Made by a program: the position numbers and the translations under genes
Shown here: positions 8,480 through 17,030 of the stretch, one piece after another
Layout: each line of letters opens with the position of its first letter
Numbering within the stretch: position 1 is the first letter of the stretch
Assembly: GCA_009846005.1 (NCBI GenBank)
Contig: VXYL01000067.1
Span: 1 to 64,000 of the forward strand
Length of the DNA: 64,000 bases
Source of the DNA: Gammaproteobacteria bacterium
GTDB taxonomy: Bacteria > Pseudomonadota > Gammaproteobacteria > Pseudomonadales > Azotimanducaceae
Direction: 5' to 3'
Notes under the pieces: model-generated
The model's input: only the letters and a program-made list of their open reading frames with translations
Told to the model about the DNA's origin: nothing
Databases searched by the model: none

Positions 8480-9889
8480 GTGTTCAGAATGCCCACCGCT
8501 ATTGCCGGGAGCGCCGTCGTCGCGCTCTCGATGTCAGCGCAATCGCCACCGATTGCCGCAACCGAGTCGAATGTCGCGCCCCGGTCGGACGAGCTCGTCC
8601 TGAAGGAGTCCGACCAACCGCAGAGCCCTGTGGACAATGCCGAGGGTCTGGTCGCTGTCGGCGAATACGTGGAAGCGATCAACATCGTAGAACTCGAGAT
8701 CGACAACATCGAACGTCGATCGAACCGGTACAACATCGAACTAGCCCGCCCCCTGGTCATCCTCGGCGACGCGCTGGCGGGGGTCGGCGACCGGGAGGGC
8801 GCACTCGGTGCCTTTGACCGCGCCGTACACATCACCCGCGTAAACCGCGGCCTGCACCACCCGAGCCAAGTCGACATCGTGTACCGGGAAGCCAACGTGC
8901 TCGCCGCGAACGGCGAGGTCGCGCAGGCCAACCGGCGACACGAATACGCCTACGGAATCCTGCTGCGCAGCCACGGCGGCGGGAGCCCGATGCTGCTGCC
9001 CGGGATCTTCTCACTAGCCGACTGGTATCTCGTCAACTACAACATCTTCTCGGCGCGCGGCCTCTACGAGCATGCCTTGTCGGTGGCAGACGAGACCCTC
9101 ACTGCGGCGGATCCGAAACGGCTGAGGGCGCTACGCGGAATGGCGGCGACATATCTGAGCGAGCGTTTTCCGCCGTACCAGAAGGAGACCGGGTCCAGTT
9201 CCAGTCAGCCGCTGAGCTACCGGTACGGCACCATGCCCGCCATCAATAACTTCGCGAAGGGTGAACGAGCATTGATCGAGGTGGTCAACGTCCTCATGGC
9301 AAGCGGCGAAGCATCCCAAGAAGACGTCGCCGACGCGGTACTGGAACTCGGCGACTGGTACCTGATATTCGGGAAACACGGTCGCGCAACGACCCTGTAT
9401 CGACACGTATGGGAACTGCTGCAAGCCAAGCCGGATGAGCTCGCTCGGATCTTCGACGTGCCAACGCCGCTTTACCTTCCCCTGCCAGGCGATCCAGACA
9501 CGGACGGCGTGGCCGGCCGTCCCCGGACCGGCGTCGTGGAGCTGTCGTTCCGGGTCGACGAATCCGGCGGCGTGAGCGGAATAGCGACGCTGCGTTCCGA
9601 GCCGCAGGATCTCATGGACGTCAAGGTGCGGCGCGCCGTGCGCCGTGCGCGTTACCGCCCGGCTTTCGATGGTGAGACCACGCTGGCCACGGAGGACGTG
9701 CGGGTGAGCCATGAGTTCATGTACTACCCTACGGACGACCTCCCGGCTGACGTCGGCTCCAAGGAGCATGCCAAGGCCGCCTACCACCCCGGCGGTGCGG
9801 CGCGGGAACGCCAGGCGTTCGTACAACGCAGCCAGAACGGGCTTGATCCGGGACCGGCAAGGACCGGGTTTTCCAGGAGTTTGCGATGA
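8480..9889 (+). CDS. Secreted TPR protein with TonB-C-like C-terminus
   Basis: A 469-residue protein starting at GTG 8480, five bases after AGGAAA. A signal-like N-terminus (to about residue 27, ending PIAATES) is followed by helical TPR-like repeats (about residues 50-320: YVEAINIVELEIDNIE, PLVILGDALAGVGDREGALG, VLELGDWYLIFGKHGRA). The C-terminal 90 residues resemble the TonB energy-transducer C-domain (TGVVELSFRVDESGGVSGIA, VRRAVRRARYRPAF). It probably sits in the periplasm as an assembly or interaction scaffold. It is the first gene of a twelve-gene cluster, and its TGA overlaps the next ATG. The function is unknown. Confidence 0.75.
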   Translation: MFRMPTAIAGSAVVALSMSAQSPPIAATESNVAPRSDELVLKESDQPQSPVDNAEGLVAVGEYVEAINIVELEIDNIERRSNRYNIELARPLVILGDALAGVGDREGALGAFDRAVHITRVNRGLHHPSQVDIVYREANVLAANGEVAQANRRHEYAYGILLRSHGGGSPMLLPGIFSLADWYLVNYNIFSARGLYEHALSVADETLTAADPKRLRALRGMAATYLSERFPPYQKETGSSSSQPLSYRYGTMPAINNFAKGERALIEVVNVLMASGEASQEDVADAVLELGDWYLIFGKHGRATTLYRHVWELLQAKPDELARIFDVPTPLYLPLPGDPDTDGVAGRPRTGVVELSFRVDESGGVSGIATLRSEPQDLMDVKVRRAVRRARYRPAFDGETTLATEDVRVSHEFMYYPTDDLPADVGSKEHAKAAYHPGGAARERQAFVQRSQNGLDPGPARTGFSRSLR

Positions 9890-10866
9890 GACGACTAAGC
9901 CGTGTACATCCGTCAGGACAATGGCGACGATCAATCAGGCAATCGGCCATCGGCGTGTTCGCGGGTGTCCTCGGTCTTGCCGTGACGGGCTGCGTAGTCA
10001 CGTTGCCATCGTCCCAACAGCAACGGATGCCGAATCCCATGCCGAGCATGCCCAGCAGCGGCTCGCCGCAGTCGACGCCGCCGGCACCATCCCTGCCCTC
10101 GCCGCCCTCGCCTTCATCCCTGCCTTCGCCGCCGTCATTGCCGTCCCCGTCCTCGCCATCACCGTCTTTGCCGTCACCGTCGCTGCCGTCACCGTCGCTG
10201 CCATCACCGTCGCTTCCATCACCGTCGCTGCCGTCGGCTGGCGCACCGTCATCTTCCCTGCCTTCAGCGTCGCAACCCTCCGGGGGCGGCGCGGCCGGCG
10301 ATCCCAGCGTCATCCCGCCGGCAGGGGGTGGTCCCCAGCAAGGCGGTGGCCAAGGCGGGCTGGACCTCCCATCAGGTGGCGAAGACGGCAACGAAGCCGG
10401 TGGGCCGGACATCGGCTGGGAAGTGAGCAACGAAACCGGCGACGAACCCGGTGCGGCAGGTGCCGGTGAGCAAGGCACGGATGGCGAAACAGACCAACAG
10501 ACCGGCGAAGACGGCGCGAGCACCGAAGCCGGGGGGTCCGAGGACGGCGACGAGGGCGATGCATTGGCGCGTGCCCTAGGTGAACTCGATGGCGAAATAC
10601 TCGACGAGCGAATCACCACCGAAGGAACCCAGTCCGGACCCGGCAAGGTTGCCAGTGACCCGCAGGGAAACGCTGCGCCGGCGCCGCCCAGGGCGGAACC
10701 CGAAATCCCGCAAGCGCCGGCAGCACCGCTGCCTCCGGACCAACCCGATGCTCGGGACGACGACGTGGTCGCGCGGCAACTTCGCGAGGCGGCCATGGCG
10801 GAGACCGACCCGGAACTACGCGAGCAGCTGTGGGAAGAGTATCGGCGCTACAAAGCCGGACTGTAG
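9886..10866 (+). CDS. Lipoprotein with Ser-Pro repeat and acidic linker
   Basis: A 326-residue protein; ATG overlaps the previous stop, with CAGGAG upstream. A hydrophobic segment ending LAVTGC (Cys near residue 44) is a lipobox. The mature part has a low-complexity region (about residues 58-135) of LPSPS units, then a Gly-rich stretch, an acidic Glu/Asp/Gly stretch, and a charged C-terminal helix ending ELREQLWEEYRRYKAGL. A wall-spanning extended linker tethered to a membrane, with a structured tip, is a reasonable inference. The frame is supported by its position in the operon and by intact start and stop despite the repeats. Confidence 0.7.
   Translation: MRRLSRVHPSGQWRRSIRQSAIGVFAGVLGLAVTGCVVTLPSSQQQRMPNPMPSMPSSGSPQSTPPAPSLPSPPSPSSLPSPPSLPSPSSPSPSLPSPSLPSPSLPSPSLPSPSLPSAGAPSSSLPSASQPSGGGAAGDPSVIPPAGGGPQQGGGQGGLDLPSGGEDGNEAGGPDIGWEVSNETGDEPGAAGAGEQGTDGETDQQTGEDGASTEAGGSEDGDEGDALARALGELDGEILDERITTEGTQSGPGKVASDPQGNAAPAPPRAEPEIPQAPAAPLPPDQPDARDDDVVARQLREAAMAETDPELREQLWEEYRRYKAGL
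10161..10235 (+). repeat. 15-bp tandem repeat encoding Leu-Pro-Ser-Pro-Ser
   Basis: Five near-identical 15-bp units (consensus ACCGTCGCTGCCGTC) lie head to tail inside the lipoprotein gene, flanked by more degenerate copies from about 10086. Because the unit is a multiple of three, length changes keep the frame. The opposite strand reads as Gly-Asp repeats, which is a shadow and not a gene. Confidence 0.9.
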
Positions 10867-10884
10867 ACCCGCAAGGCGCGTTGG

Positions 10885-12246
10885 ATGAGAACCGAAACCC
10901 GGGGTTGCAGACTGCATGCGAGCCGCACCTGCGTAGCGGTCGCGCGCCCGTCCGGTAGCGTGGGCGAGACCGTGCGGGACGCCAGGAGACGGGGCGGCAT
11001 CACGGTGGCGGTCGCCGTCGCCGTGCTGGCGGCAGGTTGCGCCTCGCACACGGTTCGAGTCGTGGACATGACGCCCCCCGAGCAACTCCTCGACCTGCCG
11101 GAAGACATGCTGCTCGATGTGGGGATATCCGTATTCGATTCCAACGTACCCGTCGCGTTCGACGACCAAGTCGCGCGGAACATCGCCCCGGAGGTGCGTC
11201 GCGCCGAGGCCAACTTCATGCCCTACGTCGCCAAGAACCTGCTGCAATCCACGGGGAACTGGGGCGCCGTGCGAGTGATACCCAATCCCACCCACGCGGT
11301 CGACGTGACGGTCAACGGCGTCATCGTGCATTCCGACGGGGAACGCATGATCGTGGAGGTCGAGGTTCATGACGCGCGGGGGGTTGTCTGGTTCGCCACG
11401 AGCTACGAGGCGCTCGCGAGCAAGTACGCCTACGACGATACCATTCCGCGGGACATCGACCCGTTCCAGTCCGTCTACCGCCGGCTGGCGGACGACATGC
11501 TTGCGTACCTCAAGACGCTCAACCCCGACGAAGTTCGGCGAATCCGAACTACCGCCGAGATGAAATTCGCGGCCGACATGTCGCCCGATGCATTCGCCGA
11601 CTACCTCGTGCAAACGAGCCCGGGGGTCTTCGAGATTCGGCGGCTGCCGGCGGAGAACGACCCGACACTCGAACGGGTACGCAAGGTGCGCGAACGCGAG
11701 TACCTGTTCATCGACACCCTGGACGAGTACTTCGATAACTTCCACGCCCGGATGTACCCGACCTACCAAGGTTGGCGAAGCGCGACCTACGTGGACGCGA
11801 TCGCCTACCGCAACCAACGCGAGAAGGTGCGCCGCAAGGCAATAGCAGGTGTCGTGGGAATCACCGCGGGGCTGGTCGGCCAGACGCAAGATCGGGCCTT
11901 GACCCGATACGGCGGGGCCGTGTCGGTAATCGGCGGGGCCACGCTGGCCATCGGTGCGATTCGCGACTTGGAAAAGGCCAGGTCCCACGCCAACGAGCTT
12001 CAAGAACTGGGCGTCTCTGCCGAGGCCGAGATTTCCCCCCACACCATCGAGCTCGAGAACCGCACCTTCAGCCTCCAAGGCACCGTCGAAGCCCAGTACA
12101 AGGAGCTACGGAGAATCCTAAGGACCCTCTACTACCGCGAGCTAGGACTGCCGCCGCCAGACCCCGAGGTCGCAAAGGCAGTGGCGTCGGCTGAAGAGAA
12201 TCTCAAGAACGCCGTGAGGCCAACGGCAACTCACGAATCCCCGTAG
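10885..12246 (+). CDS. Lipoprotein of the envelope cluster, unknown family
   Basis: A 453-residue frame. A basic then hydrophobic stretch ends VAVAVAVLAAGC (Cys near residue 52), a lipobox. The first 25-30 residues are unusually long for a signal, so the GTG codons at 10960 or 10972 are plausible starts. The mature protein begins ASHTVRVVDMTPPEQLLDLP. It contains a mixed alpha/beta domain (residues 60-200) and later a hydrophobic hairpin KAIAGVVGITAGLVG / AVSVIGGATLAIGAIRD (about residues 315-370). I do not recognise the family. Position implies a role in the same envelope assembly as its neighbours. Confidence 0.72.
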   Translation: MRTETRGCRLHASRTCVAVARPSGSVGETVRDARRRGGITVAVAVAVLAAGCASHTVRVVDMTPPEQLLDLPEDMLLDVGISVFDSNVPVAFDDQVARNIAPEVRRAEANFMPYVAKNLLQSTGNWGAVRVIPNPTHAVDVTVNGVIVHSDGERMIVEVEVHDARGVVWFATSYEALASKYAYDDTIPRDIDPFQSVYRRLADDMLAYLKTLNPDEVRRIRTTAEMKFAADMSPDAFADYLVQTSPGVFEIRRLPAENDPTLERVRKVREREYLFIDTLDEYFDNFHARMYPTYQGWRSATYVDAIAYRNQREKVRRKAIAGVVGITAGLVGQTQDRALTRYGGAVSVIGGATLAIGAIRDLEKARSHANELQELGVSAEAEISPHTIELENRTFSLQGTVEAQYKELRRILRTLYYRELGLPPPDPEVAKAVASAEENLKNAVRPTATHESP

Positions 12247-12297
12247 GCGCTCATAGCACGGCGCTCTTTGCTTCACCAAAAGCGGTTCACTGCCAGT

Positions 12298-13821
12298 ATG
12301 ACGACGCCCGACGAGCCAATCCAAATCCAACCTGCGCAAGCGCCGCTGTCGAGCCGCGGTTCGGGTCGTCGAGCCGTGTCGGGCCCCCTGCCGAGGCCCA
12401 GCACGACGCCGCGAGTCGTTGGCTTCAGCGTCACAATGCTCTTGCTCGGCGCCCTGGCAACGTTCATCTTCGTATACCTACCCGACCGCGTCGAGGCTCC
12501 CGCGCCAACCGTTCGGGACGCGCCGCCGCCGGTGCAGAACGGACGGCCCGCAGCGTCCCCGGGAGACGTGGTCGCGCCCTTTGAAGCGGCGGATTTGGCA
12601 CGCGCGCGCAATCGGGCCGAGGCCAAGCTTGCCGAGTTCTTCCAACTCGAAGCCGAGCTGAACGACGAGCTCAATGTCAACGCCTGGGGCGCCGAGGAAC
12701 TCAAGGAGATCAAGGGCCGCGCGAGCACGGGCGACCAGATGTTCGTGGAGGGCCGCTACCGGGAGTCCCTGGACGAATACGCCGGTGCCGTTCATGACTT
12801 GGCGACCCTCGCCGACAAGGGCCGCGCCTTGTTCGAATCGGCCGTCGAGAACGGCCAAGCTGCGCTGGCCAACCTCGATCACCGAAACGCGGCCGACGCG
12901 TTTGAACTCGCCCTCACAATCAGACCCGATGATCGCCAAGCGGCTCTCGGCAGAGACCGCGCGTCGGCCCTGCCCGAAATCGTCGAGTTGCTTCGGCAAA
13001 GCGAGCGCGCGGTGCTACGCGGCGAATTGGTGGCGGCCGATCGATACCTTGCCCAGGTGCGCGCACTCGACGCCGCAACACCCGGTCTGGCCGAGCGAGC
13101 CGCCAAGATCGCCGATGCCCGGGGGACACAAAGGCGAAGGGCCACGCTGTCAGAAGGCTTCAGCGCCTTGGAGCGCGACGAGTACGACACGGCACTGGCC
13201 GCGTTCAATCGCGTGCTCAGGGACAACCCCGCCGATCCGGATGGTCTCGCAGGCGTCCAGCAGGCCGAGCAGGGGAGGCTCTTGGCCGAGATCGACCGAT
13301 TGCGCGAACTCGCACAGCAGCAGGAATCCGCAGACGAGTGGACCGCCGCGCTTGCGACCTACGACACCGTCTTGGGCCTAGATCCGTCTTTGCGCTTCGC
13401 GAGGGACGGCAAGACACGGATAGGCGATCGCATCTCCTTGATCGAAGCCATGCAGGGGTTCATCGACGACCCGGGGCTGCTATCCGACAACGACGAATTC
13501 GCCCGCGCCAGAGAAATACTTGCCGAGGCTAGCGCGGACGCGGCGGCCGGTCCCCTTCTCCGAAGCCAGTTGGACGACTTGCGCGCGGTCGTCGAGCGGA
13601 GTTCCGTACCCGTAGCGCTGGTCATCGACTCGGACAACCACACCGAGATCATGATCCAGAAGATCGGCTCGTTCGGAACGTTCCTCCGCCACGAACTGAA
13701 ACTCCGCCCCGGCCGCTACACGATCATCGGCAGTCGCGACGGCTATCGGGACGTGCGCGACGAGATCGTCCTCGAAGCCGACTCCGATCCCGTGGACATT
13801 CGGTGCACGGAACCCATCTAG
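12298..13821 (+). CDS. Membrane-anchored TPR protein
   Basis: A 507-residue protein. A Pro-rich cytoplasmic tail of about 40 residues precedes one transmembrane segment (GFSVTMLLLGALATFIFVYL). The periplasmic part holds TPR-like helices (QMFVEGRYRESLDEYAGAV; GFSALERDEYDTALAAFNRV; ESADEWTAALATYDTVLGLD) and ends in a beta-rich PEGA-like module (ELKLRPGRYTIIGSRDGYRD). The ATG at 12298 is preferred to 12268 because the upstream ten residues lack conservation features. Its end overlaps the next gene. Topology resembles that of the following protein (tail, one helix, periplasmic beta module), suggesting the two work side by side. Confidence 0.75.
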   Translation: MTTPDEPIQIQPAQAPLSSRGSGRRAVSGPLPRPSTTPRVVGFSVTMLLLGALATFIFVYLPDRVEAPAPTVRDAPPPVQNGRPAASPGDVVAPFEAADLARARNRAEAKLAEFFQLEAELNDELNVNAWGAEELKEIKGRASTGDQMFVEGRYRESLDEYAGAVHDLATLADKGRALFESAVENGQAALANLDHRNAADAFELALTIRPDDRQAALGRDRASALPEIVELLRQSERAVLRGELVAADRYLAQVRALDAATPGLAERAAKIADARGTQRRRATLSEGFSALERDEYDTALAAFNRVLRDNPADPDGLAGVQQAEQGRLLAEIDRLRELAQQQESADEWTAALATYDTVLGLDPSLRFARDGKTRIGDRISLIEAMQGFIDDPGLLSDNDEFARAREILAEASADAAAGPLLRSQLDDLRAVVERSSVPVALVIDSDNHTEIMIQKIGSFGTFLRHELKLRPGRYTIIGSRDGYRDVRDEIVLEADSDPVDIRCTEPI

Positions 13822-13838
13822 CGGTCGATGGAGTGAAC

Positions 13839-15899
13839 GTGACCGATCCGACCCGCCCAGCCGCTGATGGCGAGCAGATTGCCGCCGTTCGGTTTCGTCC
13901 GACACCCACCGCCACGGCCAAGCGGCGTGCCTGGCTAAGCCCATGGCGTGTTGTCGCGTTGGTCGCGGTCCTGGCCGTGGTCTGGTTCATCTGGTTCATC
14001 TTCACGGCCAAGAGCGTCCGGCTTGAAGTAACGCCGGCCCCTGCTAGCGTGGGAGTGAGCGGCGGTTTCGCCTTTCGGCTCGGCGACGTCTACTTGATGC
14101 GCCAAGGGAACTACCGCGTCCGCGCAACGGCGGCGGGCTATTTCGACCTCAGTCAACGCATCAGCATCGGCGGCGACCGCAACCAGACGATCCCGTTCAG
14201 CATGACCCCGTTACCCGGTAGAGTGACGTTCGCGGTGGACCCGCCCGGCGCAACCGTGGTCGTTGAGGGTTTCGACCTCAACGGCACCGCCCCACTCACC
14301 CTGCCGGTGCCCGCGGGCGCGCAGACGGCCCATGTCACCCACCCGCGCTACGAGGCTGGCGTGGTCGAGTTCGACGTGCTCGGTCGGGACCAGGCGCAGA
14401 CCGTTGAGCTCGCGCTGCTGCCCAACTGGGCCGATGTCACCGTGCCCACAACGCCGTCCGGCGCCGAGGTGCGCATCGACGATGAACCCGCGGATGTCGC
14501 GACGCCCGGGCCGATACCGGTTGCGGCGGGCGAACACCGGGTCGCGGTGTCGTTGCCCGGCTACAAGCCGTGGCGGGACATCATCTTCGCCGAGGCCCGC
14601 CAAGCCATCGCCCTGCCGCCCATCGTGCTCGAGAAGGCCGACGGCGTCCTCGCGATCCAGTCGTCGCCGAAGGGGGCGGGGGTCACCGTTGGCGGCGAGT
14701 ACGCCGGGGCCACGCCCTTGGAGATCGGCCTCGACGCAGACCGGGCCCACGCGTTGAGGGTGTTCAAGGTCGGTTACGCACCGCGAAGCCTCTCCGTCGA
14801 ACTGGCGTCCGGCCAACGTCGGAACATCGACGTGACGCTGACCGCGCTCACAGGCGATCTGTCCGTTGAGACCCGCCCGGAGGGCGCGGAACTGTGGATC
14901 GACAATGAACACCGTGGGCCCGCCAAGGGCGTCTTTACCCTTGCGGCGGTACCGCACGTCGTGGAAATCAAGATGGAAGGCCATGCCGGGTTCAAGAAGA
15001 CCATCGTGCCACGACCCGGGTTTACCCGGGAACTCAACGTTGAGCTGCTGACCCTGGAGGAAGCGCGGATGGCGCGCCTCAAGCAGGTGCGAACCACGGG
15101 GCAGGGTCATGAACTGGTCCTCTTGAGCCCTGGCAGCTTCCGCATGGGCGCATCCCGCCGGGAACCTGGACGGCGGGCCAACGAGGTGCTCCGCGACGTC
15201 GATCTCACGCGGCTCTTCTATCTCTCCCGGCATGAGGTCACGAACGCTCAGTTCCGGGCCTTCGCCAAGGGCCACTCGTCGGGACAGTTCGAGAACCGAG
15301 ACCTCGACAGCGATACGCAGCCGGTCGTCGGCGTCTCGTGGCAGGAAGCCGCGCTGTACTGCAACTGGCTATCCGATCAAGACGGCCTCGAGCCGTTCTA
15401 TCGAGACGAGTTCGGCAAGATCGTTGGATTCAATCCGAGCGCGCTCGGCTACCGACTGCCCACCGAGGCCGAGTGGGCGTGGTCGGCCCGGCACATCGAC
15501 GGTGGCGGCGTGTTGCGCTTCCCCTGGGGCGATCAACTGCCGCCCCCGGACAAGCACGGCAACTACGCCGATCAATCGGCGTCGCATACGGTGGGCCGCA
15601 TCATCTTCGGCTACAACGACAACTACATCACCAGTGCGCCGGTGGGGACATTCCCGCCAAACGAAAAGGGTGTCTACGATCTCGGCGGCAATGTCGCGGA
15701 ATGGGTGCATGACTTCTATGAAATACCCCACGGCGCGGCCAGCGTGGATCCGCTTGGGCCGGAACAGGGCGACTACCATGTAATTCGCGGCGCAAGCTGG
15801 ATGCACGGTACAGTTTCCGACCTGCGGTTGTCCGGACGCGACTACGGGACCGACTCGCGTCCGGACGTGGGTTTCAGAATCGCGAGGTTCGCGGAATGA
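13839..15899 (+). CDS. PEGA-repeat protein with formylglycine-enzyme-like domain
   Basis: A 686-residue protein from GTG 13839, with GGAG five bases upstream; GTG 13803 is an alternative. A cytoplasmic tail and one transmembrane helix (VVALVAVLAVVWFIWFIFTA) lead to several PEGA-type beta modules (segments such as VTVPTTPSGAEVRIDDEP, LAIQSSPKGAGVTVGGEYAG and LSVETRPEGAELWIDNEHRG) and then a formylglycine-generating-enzyme/SUMF domain over roughly the last 240 residues (VLLSPGSFRMGASRREPGRR, GYRLPTEAEWAWSAR, YDLGGNVAEWVHDF, IRGASWMHG). The two catalytic cysteines of true sulfatase-modifying enzymes are absent, so this is probably a binding or structural domain, not an active oxidase. Confidence 0.85.
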   Translation: MTDPTRPAADGEQIAAVRFRPTPTATAKRRAWLSPWRVVALVAVLAVVWFIWFIFTAKSVRLEVTPAPASVGVSGGFAFRLGDVYLMRQGNYRVRATAAGYFDLSQRISIGGDRNQTIPFSMTPLPGRVTFAVDPPGATVVVEGFDLNGTAPLTLPVPAGAQTAHVTHPRYEAGVVEFDVLGRDQAQTVELALLPNWADVTVPTTPSGAEVRIDDEPADVATPGPIPVAAGEHRVAVSLPGYKPWRDIIFAEARQAIALPPIVLEKADGVLAIQSSPKGAGVTVGGEYAGATPLEIGLDADRAHALRVFKVGYAPRSLSVELASGQRRNIDVTLTALTGDLSVETRPEGAELWIDNEHRGPAKGVFTLAAVPHVVEIKMEGHAGFKKTIVPRPGFTRELNVELLTLEEARMARLKQVRTTGQGHELVLLSPGSFRMGASRREPGRRANEVLRDVDLTRLFYLSRHEVTNAQFRAFAKGHSSGQFENRDLDSDTQPVVGVSWQEAALYCNWLSDQDGLEPFYRDEFGKIVGFNPSALGYRLPTEAEWAWSARHIDGGGVLRFPWGDQLPPPDKHGNYADQSASHTVGRIIFGYNDNYITSAPVGTFPPNEKGVYDLGGNVAEWVHDFYEIPHGAASVDPLGPEQGDYHVIRGASWMHGTVSDLRLSGRDYGTDSRPDVGFRIARFAE

Positions 15900-16216
15900 A
15901 CAACGGCTTGACCCGACAATGGCGGATCGCCGCCGCAGTGGCGCTTTGCGCGGCGGCGAGCACACTCTTCAGCGGGCCGCTGCACGGGCCGGGAGTCGCG
16001 TTGGCAACGGAGGCCGAACAAACGCCGGCCGAGGACTCGATCCCCCCGAACAACGCGGGGGACGCCGCCGGCCAATCCGAATCGTCACCGGACGCCGAAC
16101 ACGGCGCTTCCAAGGACACGCCAGACATGCCCGACGCGGACAAGTCGGAGGAGGTTTTCGTTCCCAGTGAAGACATATCGGAGGACATCGACGTCCCGTT
16201 CCCCGTGGACATCTGA
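15896..16216 (+). CDS. Small acidic secreted protein
   Basis: A 106-residue protein whose ATG overlaps the preceding TGA. A signal peptide (basic start, AAAVALCAAASTLFSG, likely cleavage near ALATEA) is followed by a disordered, strongly acidic mature chain rich in Glu, Asp, Pro and Ser, ending DIDVPFPVDI. No family is recognised. It could be a soluble periplasmic linker or regulator of the channel encoded 15 bp downstream. Confidence 0.65.
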   Translation: MNNGLTRQWRIAAAVALCAAASTLFSGPLHGPGVALATEAEQTPAEDSIPPNNAGDAAGQSESSPDAEHGASKDTPDMPDADKSEEVFVPSEDISEDIDVPFPVDI

Positions 16217-16231
16217 CGCCGCGAAAAGCCG

Positions 16232-17029
16232 ATGAAGAAAACCCTACCCTTCGACTTCATCTACCAGGTGGTCGCGCTTGTGGTCGCCATCATCATCGTG
16301 CACCTGGTCTACGTCACGGTAGTGCGGCCCAACGCCGATGCCATCCTGGAGGCGCAGGCCGAGCGGGCCCAGACCGAGGAGGCGTTCGTTCCCGAGCGGT
16401 CGCTGTACGTAGTACTGCACAACTTCGAACAAGAGTGCTGCTTCATCCTGATGTTCTGGGCGATGGCCATCATGGGCCTCAAGACCCGCAACTGCCTGCG
16501 CGAACGCCGCATGCTCCAGAACCCGTTCGTCGAGGTGACCGAAGGCATGAGCGTCCTGCCGGAGGACACCCGCGAATACTCGCGGCCGCTGCAGGCACTG
16601 CCCGAGTCGACCCGGAACAACCTGCTGCCGCGGGCATTGCTTGCCGCACTGCAGCGGTTCGCCTCGACCAGCAACGTCCAGGATGTCTCCAACGCGGTAC
16701 GGGCCGTTTGCGATACCGAGTCAGACCGGCTCGACAGCGAACTGGCCATGGTCCGCTACATCGCCTGGGCGATCCCGTCAATCGGCTTCATCGGCACCGT
16801 GCGTGGCATCGGCAACGCCCTGGGCCAGGCCTACCGGGCCGTCGAAGGCGACATCGCCGGGGTCACGGAGAGCCTCGGGGTCGCCTTCAATTCGACCTTC
16901 GTCGCACTGGTCATCAGCATCGTCGTCATGTTCCTGATGCACCAACTGCAGCTCATCCAGGAACGCCTTGTGCTCGATACGCAACACTATTGCGACGACA
17001 ACCTGATACGCCATATGCAGGTCCGTTGA
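16232..17029 (+). CDS. TolQ/ExbB/MotA-like proton channel subunit
   Basis: A 265-residue membrane protein with helices near residues 8-30, 66-84, 170-195 and 212-235. The last pair carries the family signature: SIGFIGTVRGIGNALGQA corresponds to the ExbB/TolQ GLLGTVWGI region, and TESLGVAFNSTFVALVISI to the pore helix with its conserved Ser/Thr residues. A cytoplasmic domain lies between helices 2 and 3. In Tol, Exb and Mot systems such pentamers use the proton motive force together with a single-helix partner bearing an Asp. The two VWA proteins encoded just downstream have such a helix. No ExbD, TolR or MotB gene is otherwise present. Confidence 0.82.
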   Translation: MKKTLPFDFIYQVVALVVAIIIVHLVYVTVVRPNADAILEAQAERAQTEEAFVPERSLYVVLHNFEQECCFILMFWAMAIMGLKTRNCLRERRMLQNPFVEVTEGMSVLPEDTREYSRPLQALPESTRNNLLPRALLAALQRFASTSNVQDVSNAVRAVCDTESDRLDSELAMVRYIAWAIPSIGFIGTVRGIGNALGQAYRAVEGDIAGVTESLGVAFNSTFVALVISIVVMFLMHQLQLIQERLVLDTQHYCDDNLIRHMQVR

Positions 17030-17030
17030 C

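Noticed and set aside
9729-10796. Long minus-strand frame rich in Gly-Asp repeats
   Set aside because: It is the reverse reading of the Ser-Pro repeat gene; it lacks a ribosome site and operon logic, and the plus frame has a lipobox and coupled start.
13839-15899. Active sulfatase-maturing FGE for the sulfatase at 38580
   Set aside because: Both catalytic cysteine positions are replaced.
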